DNA of 64,000 bases, from the NCBI RefSeq assembly GCF_023343835.1, contig NC_064437.1, positions 57,461,472-57,525,471 on the forward strand, written 5' to 3'. Under the pieces are notes generated by a model. It was given only the letters and a program-made list of their open reading frames with translations, ran no database searches and was not told the DNA's origin. Shown here in pieces: positions 35,681 to 48,603 of the stretch. How positions within the stretch are numbered: the stretch's first letter is position 1; every line of letters begins with the position of its first letter. The translations under genes and the position numbers were made by a program. This DNA comes from Lagopus muta (lineage: Eukaryota; Chordata; Aves; Galliformes; Phasianidae).

Positions 35681-38600
35681 TACAAAGGAAGAGCCAATGT
35701 GCTGTAGGAGGCAAGCTGTCTGCTTCAACAAAGTGCTTTTAGGGGAGTTTGAACTCCCAGGCTAATGAGATGTGGAGTGAGATTTTGTCAAGTTGTGATT
35801 GCTTAAACTTTTGCATTGTGGTAGTGCACAGCCTCTTGTGCATCTGCTAGAGTCTATATGCTGCTAGTTGCGAATTGTAAAACAATGCTATACGTGAATG
35901 GCAAAAGCAAACCATCTTTTCTTTTTACTGCTTAAGTGAGAGAGCCATTATGTCGACAAAAATTTCTCAAAGTGAAGACTTCTGCTGGTTTTAGGAGCTG
36001 GAGATACTGTCTTTCTTTTTATATCATTTGAGTTTTAGCAGTAGAAGACTGAATGGCAGCCATGAGGCCAGTTTTTTCCTTTACACATTTACTTCAAACT
36101 TCCTTTGTGGGTTTTTGTGTGATTTGTGCATGCATGTGTGTTAGTTTATTGTAATTACCTTAAGGTTTAGGGGAATAACTGACAGGACTACTAAAAAATT
36201 GGATTACATGTTCTGAGCAGCAACTGAAAACAACAAAATATGCAAATAAAATCTCCTGATTTTTTTATGTCACAGTAGAACTCCTCTTAGCAGGGAATTG
36301 TACACGTTCAAGACTGTGAGATTGCCTCCAGTTCTGATAGCTAATGTTCATATATGCTTCCAGATGGGTCTTCTCCTTCTGATAAGGATGGTTATTGTTA
36401 ACCTGTTTTGCATTTTTCATTAGCTATGCTTATAGCTTAATTTGTTCCAACAATGCTGGTTCAAGTCTGCAAATCCTAAATCTTGTATCTCTGCTGTAAT
36501 TTTTTCAGACCATGAGATATGACTCATGACAAGAACTGAGGCTAATGCGTGGCTTTTATTTGCAAGTGTGTTATTTCATGAACTTCAGTTCAATACTAGA
36601 ATGTAATGAAATCTTGGCTTACTGAGAGCCAGCAGCAAAACTCACGCCGATATTAAGGAGTTTGGGAATCTACTGACTTCATCTGTCCTGCCAAGTGTTG
36701 AAAATCTGTCTGTGCTGATGTCTACAATCATACCTCAGGCAAAAACGCAAGAATTCAACCTGAGATAGAAACACAAGGGCTCAGTGTGAAAACTTGGTGC
36801 TGCTCTGTGAGAATCGGTAGCTCTTGCATTGTGACTCCTAATGGACATTCTTCTTTTTTTCCTGGCTGCTTTTGAGCATTTCTGGTATGTCCCGGCAGAA
36901 TGAGCACTGGCTGTGCATCCAAATGTGCCAGGTACAGTGCATCTGCAAGCTGCACTGGGATATTAATGAATGTTGGCAGTGGGAAACTGGCAAAGGAATA
37001 GTCCTTTAAAAAAAGCCTTTTCTTTAAAAAAAGTTCTTTTGTGCCCCGTGGCTGAAGGACAGAGTTTAGTACACATCTAATGGGTTGAAGTCTGACTTTT
37101 CATTGCTGTGGCTGAGAATTTGTGTCTTGGCTCTCAAAAGCATTAGTCTAAACCTTGCGCAATGGTCTGAAAGTGAAAGCGCTCTGGAGTATGGGCTTAG
37201 AGGTACACCTGGTATCTGCTCTTCTTTTTTCCACAAGCAGGAATCCTGCTTAATACACTTGACTTATCAGGAGTCTCTGGGATGTATCTTTGCTGTCCCA
37301 CATGAATAACAAAACCCTATCAGGCTGTTTTCATAGAGTTTTCTTTAATGTCCTTTACTAAAACACTAGCAGCACTGATCCCCTCTTCTAGCCGTAGCTG
37401 GACTTCCTTTGTACAGTGTATAAATACAAATACATTCCTCTTGTGTAAAGGTGGTGAACTACAAATGTGTATTGGGCAGTAAGAATGATCAGCTCAAAGG
37501 TAACAGTGGGAAGCGTGGCTACAGTAACTACAAGACTTCAGTCCAGGCCAGATTCGATGCGATTAACTATCATTAGCTCTTGAAGCTTGGGCAACAGTGT
37601 ATTTGAAGTATGTGGATGGCTTCAATCCACTTCCTGGCAGGCAAGTGTCCACATGACAAAAGCACCATGAGAACTGGCAGTGAAGTGGCACACTGGCAGC
37701 TTACCGGGAGGAATTGGTGGAATGGAATCCCAGACGGGGATGTTTCTAGGAAAATATTTCCAGGACAGGCTTGTGACAAACTGGAGAGGAAGCTAACTGT
37801 TCTTCTGCTTCGACTCTCTTGTTAAGGTGCTAACATGGCACCATTCCCATTCCCTCAAGACATGTCTAATCTCTGACAAGGTACTGTGTTTGGTAGCAGC
37901 ATTGTTTACACATTTATGTGTGCAGCTGAGAGCTGAGGTGTGCTGTATTGCCAGTGCTCACTGAATGAATGGTCTTCTGAACTCTTCTGCTATTATTTTA
38001 CTGCTGAAACAGGAAGAAAAATGGCCACATTTTAATCACGAAGTCCTACTTTCTTAGAGGTGTCTCTTTCTACAAAAATACAGCCTATGAAATCCTTTAG
38101 TCACGAGAAATAGAGCCAACAATTGATTTGTATTCTGCAATGTACCCTCTGGCTAAAACCAAGTTATAAGTACCAAATAGTTGAGACAGGGCTTGTGAAA
38201 GGGCAGTTATGTGAGTGGCACTGGAAGAAAAATGTTAATAAAGGGCAGTCCACTGAACTGAGGTTAAATACTTTCATACTTCTCAGCCAACCCAGAAACG
38301 TTCCTGAATTCTCATTAAAAAGTGTTCTTCATAATCTGCTGTTTTACCTCATTAAGGAAGGGGGATCTTGAGGATCAAGAAATATCAGTTCATTGAGAAC
38401 AAATAAAGGTAACAGGGATGTAGCTTGAAAAGGTCCTTTATATTTTTTGTTTTCCTTGTGCATTTGTCTTGCCTTTTTGTTCATTTATCTGGGCTTTATT
38501 TTATTTTTAATATATATTTTTCCACTGAGCAAACTTAGAGAAGTTCGGAAGTTTGTTCCTCCATCTGCAGGTTCTTTGGTGCTCCTGAGGCAGAGCTGAT

Positions 38601-38960
38601 CCATTAGAGAGCTGATCATCCCACGGTGCCCAGTCTTATAGCTAGTCCTGCTCATCCTCCCTTTCCTACACCAGTGCCCTCAGCAATGCCCTATAAGAAC
38701 AGAGACAGAGCATACTCACAATAACTGTTTGAAACTTTTAGGTTTTCCAAACTGACATGGAAGTCTCAAAAGAAAAAAAATCTCAGTATATTGGGAAAGG
38801 ACTTAAAAGCCTGTGGGTGTTTGAGTTGGTGATTTGAGGCTCATTAGATGTTGCCAGATCTAACCAACCTAGAGGTAACTTGCAGAAGTTTATGCTAAGT
38901 CCGCAGTACAAAGCTAGATTTTAGCCATGGAACATTTCATTTTGGATCTGTGCTTTGGGA
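35681..38960. other. Intergenic, no gene recognised
   Basis: About 3.3 kb of AT-rich DNA with no supported gene or repeat family. Confidence 0.5.
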
Positions 38961-39040
38961 TTTATTTTATTTTATTTTATTTTATTTTATTTTATTTTAT
39001 TTTATTTTATTTTATTTTATTTTATTTTATTTTATCTTAT
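38961..39040 (+). repeat. (TTTTA)n microsatellite
   Basis: About sixteen TTTAT/TTTTA units, nearly perfect, with one C substitution at the 3' end. The pentamer is read in all frames as Leu-Phe-Tyr-Phe-Ile, which explains the ORF over it. Confidence 0.97.
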
Positions 39041-40149
39041 TTGTGCTAGTTTTTAACTGTGCTACTCAAAACTACCTAAGCTTTGGAATGCTTCGAAGAT
39101 GCTGTGACCTAAGCTCTAATTTAGGCATATAGAAAATCTCAGGGAAGTTTGCTTCGTATTATCATTTACCAAGGGAAGTGACTAATAAAAATGATGTGAA
39201 TAATAGGTTGAGTCCAGCATAAGGAAGTCTGTGTGTTCAGCAGAAGCACTGCAGTAGAGAGTGTAACGCACTTGAGTGGAGACTGCCATTCAATTGAGAA
39301 CAGCATATAACTTGATCGTAGAGCTGTAAGCCAATATTTCCTTTAAATTTAAAATTAGGATAAAGAGAATATTTTTGTAAGTGCATGAGATCAATGTCCA
39401 TTACAGCTGGTACATTTGGAAGTCAGGCCACATTCAATTTTAGACTTTTCTTTATAAAAAAAAGTTTAACCTTTTGGGGAGAACAAGTGCTAGATTTCAA
39501 ACCAGTCTGACTGTATTGACTGAGCAATGTTTTTTTTCTGCTACAGAGATGTTTAATCCTTAGAAAAAACTCAGATCTAAAAACCTCTTCGTTGGCTGAA
39601 ATGTTCAAAGATTTAACAAATTCAGCAAGTGGGAAAATTAATCTTTGAATAGAAGAAACAATCTGACAAAATAAGCCATAAAAGTAGGCGCCAGGTGTCG
39701 TAAGGAAGTTCTTCATGCAGCAGTTTCTTAATGTATACTCAAAATGCATCCACTTTTGTTCGAAGATCCAACAAAACATATGAAATTGGGTTACACCAAT
39801 TCTCTTGATCTATGAATCTTCCACTGTGTCAAAGATAATACACCAAACAAACTTACATGTAAATGGTGTGATAAAATGATATACTGTATACATTATCATC
39901 CATTAATATTGTTGTGGCTAATGCATTTCATCTGTCATACACTTTGTTTTGTATTATCCCCACCTTACTGAAGAATACCACAAAAACTGAAAGGTTGGGA
40001 ACTGTGCAGGCTACCCACTGGAAAGCTAACGACCAGGGACATGATCGCTGTCATGGTTTTACCTGTGTCTGCCTGTGAAAAAGGAAGCAGTATTGTCTGG
40101 TTGTCAAGAAATGTGGGCTCTGCTTTGGGCATCACTATTGTCCTATGAA
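39041..40149. other. Intergenic, nothing recognised
   Basis: AT-rich. A 118-codon minus-strand ORF (39779-39423) has no known domain. Confidence 0.5.
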
Positions 40150-40530
40150 TAAGTCACAGAATTGTAGAATATCCTGAGTGGGGCCCAAAAGGGTTGAGCC
40201 TGAACACTTCTTGAACTCTGGCAGCTTGGGGCCATGACTGCAGCCCTAGGGGGCTTGTTCCAGAGCCCAAACACCCTCTGTAAAGAACCTTCTCCTAATG
40301 CCCAACCTGACCCTCTCCTGATGCAGCTCCTTGCCATTCCCTCAGGCCCTGTTGCTGCCCCAAAGAGAATAGATCAATGCTGCCCATCTGCTTCCCTTGT
40401 GAGGAATCTGTAGGCTTCCGGGAAGCCTTCCCTCAGTCTCCTCTTCTCTGGGCTCAACAAAGCAAGGAACTTCAGCTGCTTCTCACATATACTGACCTCT
40501 AGACTCCTTACCACGTTTTTTGCTGCTGTT
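40150..40530 (-). mobile_element. CR1 LINE 3' part (antisense, about 380 bp)
   Basis: The + strand reads AGTCACAGAATTGTAGAATA at the element's 3' end, then GGGGGCTTGTTCCAGAGCCC, CTGTAAAGAACCTTCTCCTA, TCTCCTCTTCTCTGGGCTCA and TGACCTCTAGACTCCTTACC. This is the order of an antisense CR1 3' UTR and distal ORF2. It is the longest clear CR1 of the window in this orientation. Confidence 0.9.
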
Positions 40531-40719
40531 CTTCTGTTCATTACCTGTCCTGCGTCTTATTTGTAAATAAGTTGAGCTGCATGTGGTTTTACTTAGTATA
40601 AGGGCCCCCTGCACCTGGCAGAAGTCTCTAGGCTCTACAGTATAGCATTGTAAGTCAAAAATAGTGATTCATAATAGGATGAGAGACTCTGAGATCACTC
40701 TGACCTTGAATTCTCTGCC

Positions 40720-40830
40720 TGTCTTTTAACAGGAAGAGGGTGAAATTGGACTGAAACAGCCCCCTCATTTTACGTAGAGCCACCGATGACCCAGGCTGCA
40801 TTTGAACCACAGCCCTAGAGGCAAAAGGCT
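40720..40830 (-). repeat. Possible MIR-like fragment (antisense)
   Basis: CCTCATTTTACGTAGAGCCA, followed by GGCTGCATTTGAACCACAGC (40795-40814) and a CTTTGCATCTCATTGCCAATTCA-like block, resembles an antisense MIR head with its GATTTGAACCC box. It is weak. Confidence 0.3.
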
Positions 40831-43199
40831 TTGCATCTCATTGCCAATTCACAGCAAGAGCATAAGTTGAGCCCACACACTAATGCTAAGCAAGGGCTGA
40901 GTGTTTCTAATCCTTATTCACATATCTATACCTATTAAAATTGTGAGTGTGAAGATTTGCAGGACTTGTTCCTTTCTTGTAAAGACTGGCCTTTTCAAAA
41001 CATGTTCTTAAATCAAATGAAAAATAGAATTATCTGCCAAAAAGAGACACAAAGACAAATGCAAGAAGAGTGTGTGGCTTTCTTTTTTAGACATATTGTG
41101 CTGAATGGCACTGTTTGGCTTAAACAGTTATGTTTAAGAAATATTATGTTTTTAGAAGGCTGAGAATGTTTAGACATAATGATCTTAAAGGCTCATTATC
41201 ACAGGTGCAGCACTTCAGTCTCCATTCTGATTATGAGAAAAGCCACCTCTACACAGGCTGCCTGGATGGCGTCCCTCCCACTGGAACACTTGCCCTTCTC
41301 ACTGGCTGCATAATGTGCAGAGGGCAGGATTAACTGACTCACTAACCAGCCTTCCTGGCCCACACGGCTCCAGGATGCTGGAAAATCTATTTGGATGAGT
41401 TCTTTGAGATTCTGACTTTCAGTGACCCTGTGACAGGACAAGGTAGAAGATTGATTCTTTTAAAAATGCCAGGTAGTGACTCTCAGCAGTTAATAAATTT
41501 CTCCATCCCCAAAATAATTTGTAAGGATACATTGTACAATTCTTTTCTTCTTCTTACAATTTACGGGTGTTAGTCCTGAAGACCTTAAATAAGCCTCATG
41601 AAAGACCATCTCTCCTGATGCCCACATCCTCTCATACCAGGCATTCAGGTGAAAGAGCAGCTGGAGAGGCAGAAGAAGGGACTTCTTTAAAATGAAAGGC
41701 TCTGTGATTTTTTTCAGCCAGCACTGTTATCCAGGGCTAAGAGATGGAAGTTACTTGTTAAATGCTCTTGTGGGCTCGTGGCCTCTGAGTTATAACTGTA
41801 ATTGGTCATGATGTCATTTTTAGCCGTATTCTGTAATCATGCAGAATAATTCCTTCAATTATTGTCTTGCATAACATACTGTTTTTTTCTATGATGATAA
41901 ATCTGGAAGCTGGCCAGTCTGAAATGTGAAATGCTAGAGTTTATCCTCCTAGAGTCTCCATACCCCTAACCCTAATCTTACTTCTTTCCCTTCACAAAAT
42001 ATTCCATTCTTTTAACCTTTCTTTTTTCCTCACAGAATTTCCTATCTCTTCAAAAATACTTCATATATCTTCTCCAGTCACCGCTTTTTAAAATTCATCT
42101 TTGAAGACAACTTTTAAATTTTGTTATTCCTATAAAAACAAAGTTTCCTGGTGCTCCATGGAGCATGGATAGATGTTCATTTTGGGAGCTGTCACGTTAC
42201 ATCAAACCAATTCCACGCCAGTTCCCCTTGTGATGCTCCTATAGGCAAGGCAGCCTGCATCTCTGTTGGAGGAAAACAGAGCAAAGGGTTTAAGTTTAGA
42301 ATCTATCAATAGTTTATTAATGTTATTTTGTCACATAAATGATGCATTTTTTCATACATAGTACAGTTATGACTAAGAGATGGTGTGTTTAGGTGAAATA
42401 AGAAATAATGGCCTATAATGTCAGGAACAAGCAAATTAATAATGACAGGAAAGCAAATTGTCCATATAGAATATAGAATTGTCTACATTGTGCAAAGAAC
42501 ATGGAGCCTGTCATCCTTCATTATTCATTACCTTTTCTTTATCTATTGTCAAAATTTTTATATTAAAAGATTCTGTAGAAAGTAATGTAGCCTTGCATTG
42601 CCTTAAACATAACACACACATTGAAAATAAGGGGATTTTCATTATAAGAAGATGAAAGATGCAATGTTCACTGAAAATATGAGGTTGAGCTGTAAAGGAG
42701 TTCCCGAGAAAATCAAATTCAAGTCGCCTCATCAAGAAAAGAATCTGATCCTAGAACAAATAAGTCCAGGAAAATTCCTACGTATCTTCATTCATCTTGA
42801 ATGCAAATTCCTGTCTTTCAGTTTCAGTACCTGACTGATGTCAGGCTTTAAAATCTTGATATAGAACTACCCCAAAGTCAGGGAGAGAGGAGCCAATTGG
42901 ATGTTTTGCTTGACGTGAATCTCTAACGAGCTCTTGGGTGCTGGGTTGCTGTGAGTCTGAATGGGCCTCTCAGTGCAACCGATTTTCTGTTTTTAGTGAA
43001 TACATATTTTCATTTGAAGCTACTTGCAAAAATTATTCTGTGCTTAAAACCAGAATTCCTGGATCATATTAACAAACAGTATGAATAAAGAAGCCAGGCC
43101 TTCAAGTGTGACTTTGTTCTAGAGGAAGATTAATGCATCACACACACTCACGCAGTCACTCTCCCCACCCTCTTTTTAATTTTTACTTTCTTTTATTTG
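40831..43199. other. Intergenic, no gene recognised
   Basis: AT-rich DNA. A small ACCCCTAACCCTAATC patch (near 41961-41976) is telomere-like by chance. No gene could be supported. Confidence 0.5.
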
Positions 43200-43560
43200 C
43201 TGGCTCCTTAAAAGGAGTTACATAGCATAGCACAATCGGCCAGCGCTTTACTCAGATGTTGGAAATGCAGCAGGCAGAAATTGTTAAATCCTTAACGTTT
43301 CAATCCGGAGTTCTATAATTCACATCCAGATCTGCTACCAAGTCACGGGGGGGTGACTTAATGCATTCCCCAAAGTCCATTATGTTATCCATATCCAGGA
43401 AGATATCTGTGCCAGAGCTTTCTTGAATCAAAGCGATGTCCACCATTCTTCAACTGTGAGCCTGCTGAGATTTTTTTCCAGCTCCTGGCAAATAGATATC
43501 TGGCTCTAGTTCATGCCAGATTGATGCACTTTGCGACTGATCCCTTAATAATATTCAAGT
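43200..43560. promoter_or_regulatory. CNE-like block with a TCF-type site
   Basis: Non-repetitive sequence of balanced composition contains GAATCAAAG (43425-43433, with the TCF/LEF core ATCAAAG), GTTAAATCCTTAACG and GATCCCTTAATAATATTC. It shares the nonamer GAATCAAAG with the block at 27165-27500. Function is inferred. Confidence 0.35.
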
Positions 43561-43693
43561 CTCCTAGCCCCAGAACACAAAAGCTCAGCAACTGCATGGA
43601 TATCTACCTCCAATATTTTTTGCTGATACAAAAAAATCCTATTTTCTCTCTCCCCAAAAATGTGCTAATTTTCTCAAACTAGCCCCCACAATA

Positions 43694-43711
43694 ATATATA
43701 TATATATATAT
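43694..43711. repeat. (AT)9 tract
   Basis: A short perfect AT dinucleotide run. Confidence 0.85.
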
Positions 43712-44234
43712 TTTGCTTTCATATGAGGCTAGCAGAAGTGATTTATTTTTAGCTTTACCAATTGTAAGACTATGAATTAAAAGAGAGTGGGGGGAGGGCC
43801 AGTGTGTGTGAGTTTTACACTTGGGGGCTACATTACAGCTATGCAATATTTTCTGACACGTGTATTCATATTAAGATGCCCTACGTGACTTCAGTGTTTT
43901 CTACAACATGCACTGCTATTACTCTTAGGTCAAATCTGTGTAAGAAGCCATTTTCCAACTCTGATTAAAAATTCCAAGGATATAATTGATAAAAAGGTTA
44001 ACAACAATCTATTGCAAATAAAACATTTTTCAGAAATGAGGAGCTAAAATTAACAACTCAGTTTGGCTTGATTTCTATGTTTTTATTGCTATAGCCCTGT
44101 GAGACTAAACTGATAGAACTACTTTATAACATTGTGCTGTTGTATAATGCTCTTTAGTTACAATATCATGATATATTAATACATACCTACACTTCAGTCT
44201 TCAGCAGTTCCTTTCATCTGAACAGATGAGATCT

Positions 44235-44430
44235 AAGCCATTTTTTCCAGTCTTTTTTGATTTGTGGACCCCTACAAATTTCCTATGAAAAGTATGGCCC
44301 CCTCTAGAATTTCCATATGCAGAGGTTGCTCCGTAGCATCTGTGAAACATTTTTTTTCTTAAATTTTTACTGGTATGGGTAGCCAACAAGCTGCAGGAGT
44401 CCCTGGGTCACAGGCTGAGAACATTTTCTG
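44235..44430. repeat. Ancient interspersed repeat (family not named)
   Basis: GATTTGTGGACCCCTACAAA (44259-44278), then a GGCCCCCTCTAGAATTTCC-like block, and later GCAGGAGTCCCTGGGTCACA followed by GGCTGAGAACATTTT, follow an old sauropsid repeat with the phrases GTGGACCCCT, then CAGACCCCTTTGGAAATCTT, then GGTCCGCGGACCACAGGTTGAGAA. The match is by eye to a remembered pattern. Confidence 0.45.
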
Positions 44431-44479
44431 AAACCTTCCAAGTTAATTAAACTGCAAGCCCATTCCTCATTAGACCAGT

Positions 44480-44590
44480 AATGCTTTCACTTTATGAAGG
44501 AGTGAGCTTAGGGACAGAGGGGTTCATTGTCTTCCCAAGAACACCCCCATAGACAGAAACTACGCCTAGAACACCGTATTTCCAGATACA
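44480..44590 (-). repeat. MIR-like SINE fragment (antisense)
   Basis: CACTTTATGAAGGAGTGAGC (44489-44508), then GGGACAGAGGGGTTCATTGT (44512-44531), CTTCCCAAGAACAC and CAGAAACTACGCCTAGAACAC, parallel the antisense MIR order (TTTTACAGATGAGGAAACTG, then CCCAGAGAGG, then CTTGCCCAAGGTCACAC, then CAGAGCCAGGATTCGAAC). Confidence 0.5.
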
Positions 44591-47500
44591 CCTGTTGGCC
44601 TTCTCTCTTCCTGAGCAGCAATATATCTGTCAGCATGAACTGTGGGCAGAGATCTCAGTGATCTGATGGCATTCTTGCAAACGAAGCTGCAGAGTGTGTG
44701 CCTATAGTGTGGATTCATGAGGAATCTTTTGTGGTATTTTTAGTAGTAGAGACTTTTTAAACTATAATCAGACTTTTTTTTTTCCTGTTCTTTGGATGGT
44801 GTAAAAATCGCTGCATTAAAGATGTTGTGAGCTAATTTACTTTTCTTTTTCTTTCTTTTTTTTCATTCTGTGTGGTGCTTATTTGTGATATATGAAGAAG
44901 AGTAAAAAATTTTATTCAAAGCAATTTCTTCCCTGCTTGTTTGCATTGCTAGCATAGGTCTTATCTTTCACAGCAGACTACATTGCCATTGGAAAGCTGA
45001 AAAAAAAAAGAAAACAAAAACAACAGGACAGCCCATTAAGTGAAGATCAGAAGTTGAACAAATTGGGAAGCTACTTTTCATGAAACTGTTAAAATCATCT
45101 GGTTTTGCTTATTTGCTCTTAAACTACATCCTTGTGAAATGTGTGGTTATGATTAAATCATTGTTAAAGTTTCAACCCTTGTGCCTTTCCACTACAATGT
45201 GTGAGAGTTCCCCGTGCACATTCTGAGATAAGTGTGGACTATTTTTATTAGAATAGTTAGGGCGTTCAGAGCAACTTGTTCCAGTGTAGATAAGGCAAGT
45301 GGTGAATTCTGATGTACTAGCTGGTCTTGTTGAAGTGGGTGTTACAACATGCTAAGTATCGCTTCCGTGTCTACAGTGGCAATGTGGACTAAATTGGGAG
45401 GATCTAGTCAAACTTTCTTGAAAAAAAAAATCTTTCATAACCCTTAAGTCAAACCACTACACATTCCTAAAATGTCCAGCACAGAGATTCTCGAACCATG
45501 CTTTGCAGACCTGTTTATGGGAGAATGACTGGGCTAATGGTGTTCGTTTCCATTTCTGATTAATGATGCTGAAATGAGTAAGATAAAACTAGAGTAAAGC
45601 AAAAGCTAAAGAAAGTCAACAAAGCATGTATATTTTTTTCTAATAGAATTCCCCTGTGTATTCAGTGGCTGTAATGGCAATGGAGATATGATGTGATCTG
45701 AGCTGGAAGAGGAAAATGATTTGATGTTGAATGGGGAAAGAAATTCACGGCATAATGGTGGTGGCATCAGTGGTACCAAGCAAGCATGGCAAGCTGTGGG
45801 ACTCAAGTGGTCTGTTCTGAGTGCCCCTTCTCTGATTGGGTTTTCTGCTGCCTGGCACTCATGCTGCTCTCTCCTTGAGGACTTACCCTCAAAATAAAGT
45901 GCTTATTTGTACATTTCTTATGGTCATTGTGTTGGAGGACATAAATATTCTTGACCTCTTGATCTCCTATCATATTCAACTGAAGCTGATCTTTGGTTAC
46001 AAATGTTAGAGCATGATGAGATGAGCCAGCTTACTCCAAGAAGCCAAGATAAAAGATGGGAGACAATCAGCCAATCAAACTAGGGAAATTCAAACTTCAC
46101 GTATCTCTCTGATGAAAAGCAAGTACAATAAATCTTTTAGAAAGAAAAATAAAACAACGGTGCATTGTGTTGTTAAGCATTTTACAGATACTTCTAAGAG
46201 TTCTGGTGGAAGTTATACTAGAATATTGTATATTTTCTTGAATTAATTTTTGTGCCAGTTCCAGGGACTGGATCCCCAATGTTACACTGCTAGCGTTGGA
46301 AATGTCAATCCTTCATGATCTCTATGTTCAAGATTTCAGCTAGGGAATGCAAGCAGGCACATACCGTCAACTGGCGTGATACACCAGACAGCACATTTAG
46401 GTCGAACAAGTAAAGACACTGCTTCTGTTCTCAGATAACATTTATTTCCTTCTACAAAGTAACTTCTTCAAAAGGGGGGTTCATCTCTTAGGGACCTAAA
46501 AATTTGTTTTGCTGTCTATGCCAGTCTTTTAGGCGCTGTAGTAGCTGAGTCATCTCACAGTGGACATGGTTTGGCTAACTGGGATGAGTCACTGTCTGGA
46601 GACATTTGGGCCTCCTTGTTTGCTATGCAGGAACCTCAGACGGCCAGCTGGAATCCAGGTGAGACAAAGTATTTTCTGACTTGTTACTGTTAAAGGGGAT
46701 CCTCGAGTAGTCTGTTGTCACTGCCTCATCCTGCAATTCACATCCACTAAGAAGAGCTCTCTGCCTGGTGCCAGAGAAGTGAACCTGAAGGCAGGTGGAC
46801 CTGCTCAGATACAGACAAGAGAACTGCAGGAAAAGGAGAGGAGGCTACTGAGAATGAAAAGCTGATATTAGATGATACTCTGTTATAATATTTGATTGGT
46901 GATAGAGGGAGATGCATTTGAAGTGGAAATGCTGTGCCTTTTTTGTTTGTTTGTTTCCCAGATCGGGTAATGAATAACCACTGGTACAAAACTTGCCTAC
47001 AGTGAAAGGGAATTTCTGACTTGAAGTCTTTGAAACCAGGCCAGATGTCTTTCTAAATGAAATGTTGTAGCTCAGCTAGAAATGACAAGCTAGAGGCAGG
47101 AACCACTTGTTGAAATTCAATGACCTCTGTAATACAGGAGCACAGAGCTGAAGATCCTTACAGTGTCATAAAAATCCTACTTTTATTTATTTGTATGAAA
47201 GTAATAATGCTTAGATCCAAATAACATCTTATTGCAGGGAAATAAGAAAAAAGAGAAAAGAAAACAAAATAGAAAACAACACATTTGTGAAAATTTTTGT
47301 GTTAAAACTAACATTGCTATTTTCTGTTAAACATTATACATACAGTTAATGAAAACAGATAGTCCCTGCCAAAAGAGCTTATTATCTGCATTTTCAAATA
47401 TAAACATCTACCTTTTGCTCAGAGAGAACCTCGTGGATTTGGTTAACAGACTCATGCATACAGGACCTAATTGGTGAAGAGAGATTTTAGGGCATGTCAT

Positions 47501-47840
47501 GTAGCCGAGGCTATGAAGTCAGGTTTCTATGGAAGCTCCCTGCATGTTCTGAGCTGGCTATAGATGGTCATTGACAACAGCACTTATTTGTCCAGACAGG
47601 AGCATCTTAAGGTCTGATTCTGTAGGCTCTTGGCTGTTCTCCCAAAGGGAGCTGTGAGAATTCACCATTTTTCTAGTCTGAAAGCAGGAGGAAGGAAGGA
47701 ATTTCATATTCTTTTAGGCCTGTACATCACTGCCTTACGAACTTTCCTGTAATTGTCCAGTACTGCAGCAGTCAATGCTTCAGTTATAAATCATGTAGCT
47801 CCTCTAGTGCCACAGAAAAGTATGCAAAATAGGCTGCATG
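44591..47840. other. Intergenic, no gene recognised
   Basis: AT-rich DNA without a supported gene. Short A and T runs occur near 44840-44865 and 45001-45010. Confidence 0.5.
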
Positions 47841-47847
47841 TTCTATT

Positions 47848-48603
47848 TTAGCTATTCTTTCGGCTTCTGCCTGGACACAGACTACTTTTGGCCAAACAAA
47901 CAGAATGAGCTGGAGAGCACATGCGTGTTGCTAGCAATGTGCACAGCTCTCCTGGGCCCCTCTGGACATGGACTTCTTGAGTCCAGGCCACCAATTGAGA
48001 GACCAGTGTTACAGCATGATCTGTGCTCTCTTTTGCAGCCCTCTTTAGCAAAATGACTGACCATTCTGCCTCAGTTCCCTGACCTAAAGAAGGAGGCTCT
48101 ACAAAGGAGTTTGGCAAAGCATTGAGAGAAGATGGTGCCTCAGGCAAGGAGTGGAGTTGCCAGCTCCACCACAGTGCCTTGAATGCCACAATATGTCTTC
48201 CTGCAGATACAGGAGATGTCCTGTGAGTGTTGTAGCCTGAAGAGTTAGTGGTTCTCTGTGCCACCATCAGCTGTTGTAAAATGGGTGAAGAGAGTACGTG
48301 TGTGTGATAGACCTGTGTCTCAGGTAAAAAAAGCAGATAATTTGATGTGTTTCTGCCTGCTGGTGCAGGAGCCATACTTCTCCTTTGCTCTTCTCTAATT
48401 AGGAAAAGATGCTCCAAATAAGTTTTACATCTACCAAATGCCTTGAAATCCAAATGTGGTGCATTTCCTGTAAGACAGTTGCTAACAACAATCTTATATT
48501 TGCCCTTCAGTTTGGAATTCCAGCCTCCTTTCTGGGCAGGGCAAAACAGAGCTCTTGTAGGATTAAGATCTTGGAAAGGAGTTGAACTCCTGAAGGCTGA
48601 CAT
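47848..48603 (-). other. Long unexplained ORF (251 codons)
   Basis: This is the longest ORF of the window outside the TCF7L2 region. The conceptual product begins MSAFRSSTPFQDLNPTRALF and ends RKNS. It has no signal peptide, clear transmembrane segment, repeat or domain that I recognise. The ATG has G at -3 and T at +4. No splice partners, neighbouring exons or poly-A signal were identified. It could be chance, part of a long non-coding RNA or an eroded element. Confidence 0.12.

Noticed and set aside
38950..39132. 60-codon ORF of repeating Leu-Phe-Tyr-Phe-Ile
   Set aside because: It is the translation of the (TTTTA)n microsatellite.
41955..41980. ACCCCTAACCCTAATC telomere-like patch
   Set aside because: Fewer than three units. 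Chance is sufficient.
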